Part shown: in pieces, positions 37,824 through 45,341 of the stretch
How the letters are laid out: the number at the start of each line of letters is the position of its first letter
Numbering within the stretch: position 1 is the stretch's first letter
DNA from: Pirellulaceae bacterium
Lineage (GTDB): Bacteria > Planctomycetota > Planctomycetia > Pirellulales > Pirellulaceae
Direction of reading: 5' to 3'
Assembly: GCA_019636385.1 (NCBI GenBank)
Contig: JAHBXT010000002.1
Coordinates: 558,001 to 622,000, forward strand
Length of the DNA stretch: 64,000 bases
The notes under the pieces: model-generated
What the model saw: only the letters and a program-made list of their open reading frames with translations
Database searches by the model: none
Told to the model about the DNA's origin: nothing
Position numbers and translations under genes: made by a program

Positions 37824-38132
37824 TTAGAATTTGAGTTGTCCGACGGCGACCGCGTCGACATGCACGTTATCGAGAATGGCTGAACAATAGGCATCAACGG
37901 CTTTCAGGTCTGGTCGAAACGGTTGAGCGGCTTCGGCACCGTCGCTGACGGCGATTAAACTGTCGAGTCCTGCTCCCAAATCGTCCCACACCACAGCCAG
38001 TTCTGGTTGTGGGGTAGGCTTGCCGGTGAGTGTCGTCTGTTCTTGAGGTTCAGCGGCCAACAATCGCGCCGATTGATAGCACGGATGGCAGCGGCTAAGC
38101 GTCACATTACCGATCACCTTGTGAATTTTCAT
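37824..38132 (-). CDS. BMC-P (EutN/CcmL-type) pentameric shell protein
   Basis: A 102-residue EutN/CcmL-fold protein that caps the vertices of a microcompartment shell. The N-terminal strand KIHKVIGNVTLSR, the central DDLGAGLDSLIAVSDG and the final strand VDAVAVGQLKF follow the family pattern. It is the third of three BMC-P paralogues in the operon and the one nearest the aldolase; it starts 16 nt after the preceding gene. Confidence 0.92.
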   Translation of the reverse strand: MKIHKVIGNVTLSRCHPCYQSARLLAAEPQEQTTLTGKPTPQPELAVVWDDLGAGLDSLIAVSDGAEAAQPFRPDLKAVDAYCSAILDNVHVDAVAVGQLKF

Positions 38133-38148
38133 AGTTCGGGCTCCCCGG

Positions 38149-38901
38149 TTAGTGCTTGCTGTGAGTCCAAGATTGAATCAATTTCGCGACCTGATACGCA
38201 GACCAACGGCTATCATCAAGGATCAATAGATTTGGACGCGCCTCCGCCATGGCTCGGGGTAAATCGGTAGAGGCATGCAGAGAAACCGCTCGCAGTGCTG
38301 GACTAGATTTAGCCCCGCAGGCGATCTGTACAGCGAAGGGGTGCGTCGAGAGCCACACACTCTGCGAATTGCTTTCCAACTGTTGAGACAATTGCAAGGC
38401 AACCTGATCAATCGCAGCCCCCGCAGGAAATAAACTCAGCGGTTGTTTGGCCAGTGCTGAAATCGATTGTAGTTTTTCAGGATTGGCAATGACAATGAAA
38501 GCTTGGCCATTTTTTGGGCCCGCAGCGCTATCGCGACTGGTCGTATGACCTGAGGAACGAACGAGCGCGATTTCGAGTCGCCTCAATAGGTCACATACAG
38601 CCGGAGTTACAACCGTTTTGGGGCCTACATGCAACTTATGGACACCGGTGAGCCGATCTTTCAAATCGTTTAAGGTGACGATTCGATTGGAAAGATGCAA
38701 TGCTCCAGCTGTTTGCTCAGCGGTTGTCGATTCAGCCGCAGATTGCGGTTCGCCTAACACTGAAGTTTGCTGTTCTTCGAGCACCGTAGCGACGGCACTC
38801 GATCCGACTGTGGCAGCGCTGCTCACGGCATTCTGCTGGCTCAGGCGTGCGACCACTAGGCGGACGATGCGTTCAACTTCGGGATTAGAAGGCTGGTTCA
38901 T
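38149..38901 (-). CDS. Unrecognised BMC cargo protein with RpiB-like C-terminus
   Basis: A 250-residue protein in three parts. Residues 1-25 form an amphipathic helix (PEVERIVRLVVARLSQQ) like the encapsulation peptides of the neighbouring enzymes, followed by a Ser/Ala/Glu linker. Residues 68-115 (IVTLNDL through VVTPAVCDLLRRLEI) resemble the short N-terminal module of EutT-type BMC proteins, where LTPSA..LL is seen. Residues 181-246 resemble a degenerate RpiB/LacAB isomerase end: FAVQIACGAK for GIGISIAANK, ALRAVS for GIRAA, and ARPNLLILDDS for the N.LALG segment; the catalytic Cys-Gly-Thr-Gly is missing. It is probably lumen-targeted; function unknown. Confidence 0.6.
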   Translation of the reverse strand: MNQPSNPEVERIVRLVVARLSQQNAVSSAATVGSSAVATVLEEQQTSVLGEPQSAAESTTAEQTAGALHLSNRIVTLNDLKDRLTGVHKLHVGPKTVVTPAVCDLLRRLEIALVRSSGHTTSRDSAAGPKNGQAFIVIANPEKLQSISALAKQPLSLFPAGAAIDQVALQLSQQLESNSQSVWLSTHPFAVQIACGAKSSPALRAVSLHASTDLPRAMAEARPNLLILDDSRWSAYQVAKLIQSWTHSKH

Positions 38902-39007
38902 ATCGCGGTAGCCACCGTCACCAAGACAGTGGCTGAGATGTTGGTTTGTGGCGGGGAGGTTGGTTCAGCTTGAGGGGCGGTGATGCGGTTCAGTGTGATC
39001 AGGGATA

Positions 39008-39295
39008 TCAGCCTCTGTTGTTGGTTTCACAGGATTGGCCATCGACAATGCCCAGCACAGCCCAACGAATCGGCGAATTCTGAATTCCAAACAGGTCGCG
39101 AATCGCAGCACCGTCAGTCGTCAACATCACCCGATCTCCAGGGCCCGCGCCCATGTTGTCAACTGACAGCACAGGTGCGGCATCGGCGGTTACACCATCG
39201 GACTGCAACGGCTGAGTCAACAGCAGTTTTAGTGACCGCAACGTCGAATGTTTGATGGTGGCGTGTGCGTGGCCAACGACCAAGGCTACTTGCAT
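39008..39295 (-). CDS. BMC-P (EutN/CcmL-type) pentameric shell protein
   Basis: A 95-residue EutN/CcmL-family vertex protein: MQVALVVGHAHATIKH at the start, then LSVDNMGAGPGDRVMLTTDG and the terminal strand WAVLGIVDG. The central DNMGAGPGD..ML is the family hallmark. It lies 29 nt downstream of the aldehyde dehydrogenase. Second of three paralogues in the operon; they differ enough to suggest non-equivalent vertex positions. Confidence 0.93.
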   Translation of the reverse strand: MQVALVVGHAHATIKHSTLRSLKLLLTQPLQSDGVTADAAPVLSVDNMGAGPGDRVMLTTDGAAIRDLFGIQNSPIRWAVLGIVDGQSCETNNRG

Positions 39296-39324
39296 AGTGA
39301 TTTATCCAGTTGTCAACAATAAAA

Positions 39325-40791
39325 CTAGCGATCCGGTCCACCCAAAATCCACAGATCGTCAATCAAGCTGCAGCGTCGTTCACGGGTAAATGTTAGTGGC
39401 GTGGTCACGCCTTCTCCGGTTGGACCGGCGATTGAGAATGAAAGATAGCCTTCACCACCCAATCCCAAAGCGGCCATGCACGGACCGTTCTTGACGAAAA
39501 GCGTCGTATCTAGTGCGCGAGCCATCTTGGTCATATTGTTGACATTGCGCGAGTGAATAATGCTGGTATGGCGATAACCGTGTTCATAGTGCTGCGCCAG
39601 TTCGATGGCGTGTCGCACATCGCGGCAGCGAACAAACGGTAGAAACGGCATCATCTGCTCGACGGACACAAACGGATGCTCGGCAGGCGTTTCGCCGAAC
39701 ACCAGCTCCACGTCGGGGCTTACGTGCGCTCCAGCGGCTGCTGCCAACTTGGCGGCATCCTGACCCAGAAGCTCCTTGGTCGGCGTCAGGTGCCGATCCT
39801 CTCCCACCTCTTGGAAGGCGGCTGACGTTAGTCGCTCGATCTGGCTGCTGTTGAGTCTCACGGCACCGGCGCGTTCCATGGCTGCCAGCATGGCCTCGAA
39901 CACCGAGTCAACCACGAACACTTCCTTCTCTGCGATACATAGCAGGTTGTTGTCGTAGGCGGCACCTTGAATGATACATCGCGCTGCGCGGTCCAAATCC
40001 GCTGTCTCGTCGACCACGACCGGAGGATTGCCCGGACCCGCCACAATGGCCCGCTTACCACTGTTCAAGGCGGCTCGTGCGACGGCTGGACCGCCAGTTA
40101 CGCAGATCAGAGATACGTCGCGGCTGCGAAAAATAGCCGATGCCGATTCAAGCGTCGGTTCGGTAATCAGACAGATCAAGTTGTCGATGCCAATATCCTC
40201 GTAGATGGCTTGATTGAATCGCTTGACGCCCTCGGCGGCGACCTTGCGACCACTGGGGTGTGGATTGACTACCAACGCATTTCCGGCGGCGATCATGCTG
40301 ACCGCGTTGCCGGTAATCGTCGGCAGCGAATGCGTCACCGGAGTGATCGCCCCAATCACACCGAACGGGGCGTGCTCAATGACCGCCAGACCCCGATCTC
40401 CACTGTAAGCCTGAGTCGACAAAAACTCAGTACCCGGTGAGCGTCGTCCGAGTGTTTCTAATTTGTCGATCTTGTGCTTCAAGCGTCCAATCTTGGTTTC
40501 GTTCATTTCCATCGTGCCCAGCTCTACGGACTGTGAAATGGAAATGCGGCGAATATGATCGATGGCCTTCTTGCGATCTTGCATGGGACGACAACGCAAT
40601 TGCTCGAAGGCCCGCCGCGCTGCCGCCGCCGCCCGATCGGCGCATGTAAATAAGCCGTATCGCTCGGCGCCAGCTGAACCACCAGTTGCCACTGGCGACG
40701 GGCGCTGCGCTTGACCTTGGCCGCGTACTTCGGTCAGCACTTGAGTGACGACACTACGAATCAGGTCTTCAGTGATTTGCATAATGGACAT
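39325..40791 (-). CDS. CoA-acylating aldehyde dehydrogenase (PduP/EutE type) with N-terminal encapsulation peptide
   Basis: A 488-residue aldehyde dehydrogenase. Catalytic C285 lies in NNLLCIAEK, the form used by CoA-acylating enzymes such as PduP and EutE, and TGGPAVARAAL is the cofactor-side motif. Residues 1-24 (MQITEDLIRSVVTQVLTEV) form an amphipathic helix separated from the enzyme by a Gly/Gln/Pro linker, the typical encapsulation peptide layout. It should oxidise lactaldehyde to an acyl-CoA (lactyl-CoA by analogy) with NAD inside the compartment. It is flanked on both sides by BMC-P genes. Confidence 0.93.
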   Translation of the reverse strand: MSIMQITEDLIRSVVTQVLTEVRGQGQAQRPSPVATGGSAGAERYGLFTCADRAAAAARRAFEQLRCRPMQDRKKAIDHIRRISISQSVELGTMEMNETKIGRLKHKIDKLETLGRRSPGTEFLSTQAYSGDRGLAVIEHAPFGVIGAITPVTHSLPTITGNAVSMIAAGNALVVNPHPSGRKVAAEGVKRFNQAIYEDIGIDNLICLITEPTLESASAIFRSRDVSLICVTGGPAVARAALNSGKRAIVAGPGNPPVVVDETADLDRAARCIIQGAAYDNNLLCIAEKEVFVVDSVFEAMLAAMERAGAVRLNSSQIERLTSAAFQEVGEDRHLTPTKELLGQDAAKLAAAAGAHVSPDVELVFGETPAEHPFVSVEQMMPFLPFVRCRDVRHAIELAQHYEHGYRHTSIIHSRNVNNMTKMARALDTTLFVKNGPCMAALGLGGEGYLSFSIAGPTGEGVTTPLTFTRERRCSLIDDLWILGGPDR

Positions 40792-40817
40792 CTGCTTAGA
40801 AATATTGAGTCACGGAA

Positions 40818-41126
40818 TTATTGGCGACTATAAACCGAGGAGTTCCCGATATTGACGGTGTCGACGATGCCAATGACCACGCAGTCGACCGGTAGCTTTT
40901 GAGTTTCTGGCGTAAAGCGTGCGCTGCTTCCCTGCACGATGAGCACATAGTCCCCCACGCCCGCGCCCAGCGTATCTACGGCGATGAATGTGCGGCCCGT
41001 GGTAACCAACTGGCTGCGGTTGGCAGACTCCAAACGATACGGCTCGACCACCAACAATTTTTGTCCGCGCATGGTTTCGACCTTTTGAGTCGCAACCACC
41101 GATCCGGTGACTTTAGCAACAAACAT
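40818..41126 (-). CDS. BMC-P (EutN/CcmL-type) pentameric shell protein
   Basis: A 102-residue EutN/CcmL-family vertex protein, the most canonical of the three: FVAKVTGSVVATQK, GQKLLVVEPY, FIAVDTLGAGVGDYVLIVQGSSAR and IGIVDTVNI all match the family. It lies 26 nt upstream of the aldehyde dehydrogenase and 85 nt downstream of the kinase. Confidence 0.95.
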   Translation of the reverse strand: MFVAKVTGSVVATQKVETMRGQKLLVVEPYRLESANRSQLVTTGRTFIAVDTLGAGVGDYVLIVQGSSARFTPETQKLPVDCVVIGIVDTVNIGNSSVYSRQ

Positions 41127-41211
41127 GTTCTGGTCCGTTATTCAGTATGAAGTGCGAAGCCACTCAGGCGGCTTCTGGTCTGCGGAGCCTCGACCCTGAT
41201 GGGCAGGACTC

Positions 41212-42432
41212 TTAGCGTCGGTCCTCGGCGGCTAGCAGCGCTATGGTCTGCTGAGCTACAATTAGTTCTTCGTTGGTGGGTATGACCCAAATCTGGCAGC
41301 GGCTGCCGCTGCCGTCGATGCGTTGCTCGCGGCTGCGGGCCGACGTGTTTTGCTGACTGTCCAATACAAATCCCAGTTCGGCCAATCCATTGCAAACCGC
41401 TGCGCGAATGGATTCGCTGTTTTCGCCGATGCCGCCGGTGAACACCAAGGCATCACAGCCCCCCAAAGCCACCAGCATTCCCCCCAAATGCCGTCGGATT
41501 TCCTCGACGTACACATCCAGCGCCAGCTTGGCGTCGGCATGGCCCTGCATCGCGGCTTGTTCCAAATCGCGAATGTCACCGCTCACTCCGCCCGACAGGC
41601 CTAGCAGACCGGCCTGTGTCGACAGCGTCGTCAGTAACTGTTGGAGACTTTGTCCCGAGTGTTCCATCAACATCGGCAGGCAAAAAGGATCCAAGTCACC
41701 GACGCGATTGTTTTGAGGCAATCCCGATTGCGGACTCATGCCCATCGTCGTGGCCACACTCCGACCGTTGTCGATCGCGCACAGGCTGCTGGAGCCGCCC
41801 AAATGACATGAAATGATTCGCTGTTTTTGAGAGCCCAATATTTCTGCGGCGCGAGTAGCAATGTAACGATGGCTGGCACCGTGAAAGCCCCACTTGCGAA
41901 TTGGCAATGCATCGGCCCAGTGTTTGGGCAGTGCATATCGGCGACGAGCTTCCGGAATCGTGCGGTGAAAATCGGTTTCAAAGGCTGCCACCAGTGGAAT
42001 GTCCGGAACTGTTTCGGCCAGCTGTCGCATGGCCGCAAGGTAAGGTGGGTTGTGCGCTGGGGCAACCGAGCTGACTTGTTGCATAGCATCCAAGACTTCG
42101 CTGGTAATGCGAAATACGCCTTGCAATCGCCCGCCATGCACCGCCTTGAAGCCGATAGCGGCAACTTGGTCGGCACTGGTTAAACAGCCCGCTTGCGGAT
42201 CGGTCAATTGGTTTAGGCAAGCACGCACCGCCGCACCGTGGTGCGGAATATCCAGTTCCATGACGGTACGTCGATCGCCAATTTCAACTGTACAAGGACA
42301 GTTCTTAGAACCGATCCGCTCGACACCGCCACGAGCCAATTGGCGCGCAGGCCGGCTCTGTGACTGGCCAGACATGTCCAGCAGTCGATACTTGAAGCTC
42401 GTCGAGCCCAGGTTGGCAACCAAGACCTTCAT
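41212..42432 (-). CDS. ackA: Acetate/propionate kinase family protein of the BMC operon
   Basis: A 406-residue acyl kinase. The frame opens at 42555, but the ATG at 42432 begins the standard N-terminus (MKVLVANLGSTSFKYRLL). Present are GFHGASH with the catalytic His, HLGGSSSLCAID, the arginine loop GLPQNNRVGDLDP and LVFTGGIGENS. One difference: the usual GHR.VHGG, whose Arg contacts the carboxylate and phosphate, reads GFKAVHGG here. It would take the acyl-phosphate from PduL to the free acid with ATP formation. No encapsulation helix is visible, so it may act in the cytosol outside the shell. Confidence 0.88.
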   Translation of the reverse strand: MKVLVANLGSTSFKYRLLDMSGQSQSRPARQLARGGVERIGSKNCPCTVEIGDRRTVMELDIPHHGAAVRACLNQLTDPQAGCLTSADQVAAIGFKAVHGGRLQGVFRITSEVLDAMQQVSSVAPAHNPPYLAAMRQLAETVPDIPLVAAFETDFHRTIPEARRRYALPKHWADALPIRKWGFHGASHRYIATRAAEILGSQKQRIISCHLGGSSSLCAIDNGRSVATTMGMSPQSGLPQNNRVGDLDPFCLPMLMEHSGQSLQQLLTTLSTQAGLLGLSGGVSGDIRDLEQAAMQGHADAKLALDVYVEEIRRHLGGMLVALGGCDALVFTGGIGENSESIRAAVCNGLAELGFVLDSQQNTSARSREQRIDGSGSRCQIWVIPTNEELIVAQQTIALLAAEDRR

Positions 42433-42566
42433 TCCAGATTCCCGTGTACTTCGGCCGATTTCACGTTTCTGATACGAATCAGTGCCCGTAGCCTCGGTCG
42501 GCGTGGCTAATCCGACCGCCACCGGAATGAAATTGCCAGGCGGCGGCCAGTGCATCGTCGACGAGT

Positions 42567-42836
42567 TTAAGCGAAAAAAGCCTTCGACAGACCTTCAGCC
42601 GGTCGAGGGATGACGTGACTGCTGACCAGTTCGCCGACCTGCGACGCTGCGCTGGCGCCGGCTTCAACGGCTGCACGCACGCTGCCCACATCGCCACTGA
42701 CCACAGTAGTAACCAAGCCGCCGCCAATATCGACGCGCTTGACGATTTCAACGTTGGCCGCCTTGACCATCGCGTCGGTAGCTTCGACTAAGGCCAGCAG
42801 GCCCTTTGTTTCGATCATTCCAATTGCTGTTTGCAT
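42567..42836 (-). CDS. BMC-H hexameric shell protein (pore loop GGG)
   Basis: An 89-residue single BMC domain (Pf00936 type): AIGMIETKGLLALVEATDAMVKAA, then the pore-loop region DIGGGLVTTVVSGDVGSVRAAVEAG. The pore tripeptide is Gly-Gly-Gly. It would tile the shell facets as hexamers. It lies 134 nt upstream of the kinase start and 47 nt downstream of the second BMC-H gene. Confidence 0.96.
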   Translation of the reverse strand: MQTAIGMIETKGLLALVEATDAMVKAANVEIVKRVDIGGGLVTTVVSGDVGSVRAAVEAGASAASQVGELVSSHVIPRPAEGLSKAFFA

Positions 42837-42883
42837 GGTGTTCTAACCTAAGACTGTTGATTGAGTGTGTACGACAAAATGAG

Positions 42884-43168
42884 TTACAGGCTGACCTTCA
42901 GAACTTTGGGCAGGTCTTGATGAGGTCGAGCGATGACTTGCACGCTCACAACCTCACCCACGCGGCCGGCCGCTGCGGCTCCGGCGTCGGTAGCTGCTTT
43001 TACAGCCGCGACATCGCCAGATACAAATGCGGAAACCAGGCCGCTGCCGACCTTGTCCCACCCTAAGAACTGCACGTTGGCAGCCTTCATCATGGCATCG
43101 ACCGATTCGACCAAAGAGACGAATCCCTTGGTCTCGATCATGCCTAGCGCTTCAGAAATTTGTGCCAT
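42884..43168 (-). CDS. BMC-H hexameric shell protein (pore loop GSG)
   Basis: A 94-residue single BMC domain: [24 protein letters not shown] and [25 protein letters not shown]. The pore tripeptide is Gly-Ser-Gly, the form common in PduA-like proteins. The frame opens at 43195, but AGGAG at 43179-43183 lies 10 nt before the ATG at 43168, which also matches family starts. The C-terminus is a few residues longer than that of its neighbour. Confidence 0.96.
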   Translation of the reverse strand: MAQISEALGMIETKGFVSLVESVDAMMKAANVQFLGWDKVGSGLVSAFVSGDVAAVKAATDAGAAAAGRVGEVVSVQVIARPHQDLPKVLKVSL

Positions 43169-43326
43169 GTTCGATTTTCTCCTGGCAGTTGACATTGTTG
43201 GTTCGACCTTCGCAGGTCGCAGCTAAAGAAACGAAATTGGGAATGTATTGATGAAGCGCACAGGCTCAGTTGGCATCGCCGATGGTTTTGGTGGCAACTG
43301 TAGCCAAACCGGCTGCCGGTCTAATA

Positions 43327-44043
43327 TTAATGTTGACACCTGCAATCACCTTGAGGTTTCAAAATGACCTCGGTGGCTGAATCCAAATTGCAGGCGTTGC
43401 CTTCGTCAGTATCGATGTGTACCTCTAGTTTGGCCTTGGTATCGGCCCGCACTAGCAGATCGTCGAAAGTGATCGTGCACTGCGGGCTGACGACTTTTAA
43501 TGCCATCAGCTGCCCGTTCTTTACCCCGTAGTAAGCGGCCTCGTCAAAATTCATGTGTACATGCCGCGCAGCGCGAATGACGCCTTGATGCAATTCCACC
43601 GCACCGGCCGGACCTACAAGAACGCAGCCCGGAGTACCGGCGATAGCGCCTGAATGCCGAACGGGAGCGTCGATGCCCAGCGATATGGCATCGGTCAGTG
43701 CCAATTCGACTTGGCTATGCGGTCGTGTTGGTCCCAGTACGCGAACTTCTGGCAACATCCGGCGACGCGGACCGACCAACATCACCGTCTCTTGCGCCGC
43801 ATAAAAGCCGTCTTGGTAAAGCGGCTTGCCTGGAGTCAACCGATGGCCCTTACCAAATAATTGCTCGACGTGTTCGTCGGTCAGGTGGACATGCCGCGCC
43901 GAGATGCTCACGCGTAGCTCCGGTGACCTGCTGGACGCGTGTGGTGTAGCGCTCGCAGTTGCAGCTTGGCGAACGATCTGCCGTACTAATGACTCTACGC
44001 GGCTGCGGTCGATGGTCAGGGGATTATGCGCAAGTGAATTCAT
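43327..44043 (-). CDS. pduL: PduL phosphotransacylase with N-terminal encapsulation peptide
   Basis: A 238-residue PduL-family phosphate acyltransferase, which swaps CoA for phosphate on an acyl-CoA and recycles CoA inside the shell. The two-zinc site is visible in SARHVHLTDEH (H51, H53), AARHVHMNFDEA (H161, H163) and the H209 segment HIDTDEGNA. Residues 10-30 (IDRSRVESLVRQIVRQAA) form an amphipathic helix typical of an encapsulation peptide. Its start overlaps the DeoR stop codon (ATGA), so the two are translationally coupled. A 158-nt spacer follows before the shell genes. Confidence 0.95.
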   Translation of the reverse strand: MNSLAHNPLTIDRSRVESLVRQIVRQAATASATPHASSRSPELRVSISARHVHLTDEHVEQLFGKGHRLTPGKPLYQDGFYAAQETVMLVGPRRRMLPEVRVLGPTRPHSQVELALTDAISLGIDAPVRHSGAIAGTPGCVLVGPAGAVELHQGVIRAARHVHMNFDEAAYYGVKNGQLMALKVVSPQCTITFDDLLVRADTKAKLEVHIDTDEGNACNLDSATEVILKPQGDCRCQH

Positions 44044-44858
44044 GCGTTGGTTGCCTCGGGAACATCTGTCGCGGGCCTGTCCGGCGGAGCTACTACCAAG
44101 TTGACCCCTGCGTTACTGAGCTGTTCGCGCCAGGCGTCGGTCAGTTGGTCATCACTCACTAAGGTGTGTACTTCATGCAATGGGCACAGTCGGGCCAGGG
44201 AACTCTTGCCAAATTTGCTGCTATCGGCCACTACCATGGTCTTATCGGCGCAGCGCATCATGGCTTTTTCAGCCTCGACCAGCAGCAAGTTGCTGTTGTA
44301 GTAACCGCGATGATCGGCACCAGCGATGCTCAGTACGGCGGTCTGGACGTTGATCGTGCCCAACATCTGATTGGTGTAGGGCCCAATCGTGACTCCGGTG
44401 CGACTATGTACATAACCCCCCAAGACAACCAAGTCGACTTGATCGTTCGAAGTAAACAGACTGGCTAGCGGCAGGGAATTGGTCACGATTTGCAGTGGGC
44501 GTCCCACCAGTTGTTTGGCTAATTCGTAGGTTGTACTGCCACCATCTAGCAGCACTGTATCGTGATCTTCAATCAGGCGGCTGGCGGCCTGCGCGACCTG
44601 CCGTTTCTTTTCCCATTGTTCGGCGCGGCGATGCTCAAACAACTTGAGCGAAGCCGTAGGTCCCGTGGAAAAGACTCCGCCATGCGTCCGCTGCGCTTCG
44701 CCTTCGGCTTCCAGGTAATCCAAATCGCGACGAATCGTCGACTCGCTGACGTCCAATGCCGCTCGCAGGTCGGGAATCGACACGAATCCCTGATTGCGAA
44801 TCAGCTCCTTCAGCTTCGCTCGACGCAATTCGGTGATACCAGCTGTGCTCAAAATCAA
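44040..44858 (-). CDS. DeoR/GlpR-family transcriptional regulator of the BMC operon
   Basis: A 272-residue regulator. The N-terminal winged helix-turn-helix (RRAKLKELIRNQGFVSIPDL, then DVSESTIRRDLDYLEAEG) is followed by a DeoR sensor domain with DGGSTTYELAKQL and a TMVVADSSKFGKSSL loop that binds phosphorylated sugars in this family. It is the first gene of the microcompartment operon and overlaps pduL by four bases. It probably represses the operon until a phosphorylated sugar from fucose or rhamnose accumulates. A palindrome in its promoter is a candidate operator (separate entry). Confidence 0.93.
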   Translation of the reverse strand: MILSTAGITELRRAKLKELIRNQGFVSIPDLRAALDVSESTIRRDLDYLEAEGEAQRTHGGVFSTGPTASLKLFEHRRAEQWEKKRQVAQAASRLIEDHDTVLLDGGSTTYELAKQLVGRPLQIVTNSLPLASLFTSNDQVDLVVLGGYVHSRTGVTIGPYTNQMLGTINVQTAVLSIAGADHRGYYNSNLLLVEAEKAMMRCADKTMVVADSSKFGKSSLARLCPLHEVHTLVSDDQLTDAWREQLSNAGVNLVVAPPDRPATDVPEATNA

Positions 44859-44905
44859 TCACTCCAAAGCTCGGTGTTGAGCACAGAATGTCAATTCAAC
44901 AATCA

Positions 44906-44933
44906 AATCTATCACGTACGTGACATTTATCAA
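44906..44933 (-). promoter_or_regulatory. Candidate promoter and operator of the BMC operon
   Basis: On the minus strand TTGATA and TAGATT are spaced 16 nt apart, about 50 nt before the DeoR gene. The perfect 12-bp palindrome TCACGTACGTGA (44912-44923) lies exactly inside the spacer. A repressor bound there would block RNA polymerase. The -10 box is weak, so the promoter call is tentative; the palindrome is certain. Confidence 0.55.
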
Positions 44934-45341
44934 TCGTTTGTGTGGAATAATTCAGTCAAAATGGCTAGGCTTGGCCGGTTTGGCTGATGTTGGTAGCTCT
45001 TTTGGGTGGTTTGTCTGTTGTTTTGGTCAGTGGCGTGAAGGTGACTACACTACGGTTCAGGCGGCGAGAGATTTGGGCGGTCATCCTCTGGTGACGGCTG
45101 CTGGTGGTGAAACTCTCATTGATCCTGGGCTTGGCCTGCCGAACGAGCGCAAGAGTTGAACCATCCAATTAAACGCCACCTGGTCAGACGCTCGCCAAAT
45201 TAGGTGCCTATAATGCATGCCCTGTCACAGGTGGTCAGGAAGTGGGGGACAAGTGGGGCTTGCGCCGCATCTCTTGCTAGCAGCAGTGGGTGTCAGAATT
45301 CTTTATGTTCAGCGCAGGCATCGCAAAACGCTGAGGAGTTT
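44934..45341. other. Intergenic region between BMC operon and beta-propeller gene
   Basis: About 400 nt upstream of two divergent genes. Apart from the BMC promoter/operator next to it, I see no recognisable gene. A plus-strand frame at 44920-45159 has an indifferent translation with no family resemblance. Confidence 0.45.

Noticed and set aside
44920..45159. 79-codon plus-strand frame upstream of the beta-propeller gene
   Set aside because: It starts inside the candidate BMC operator region and its translation resembles nothing known; kept only as intergenic DNA.
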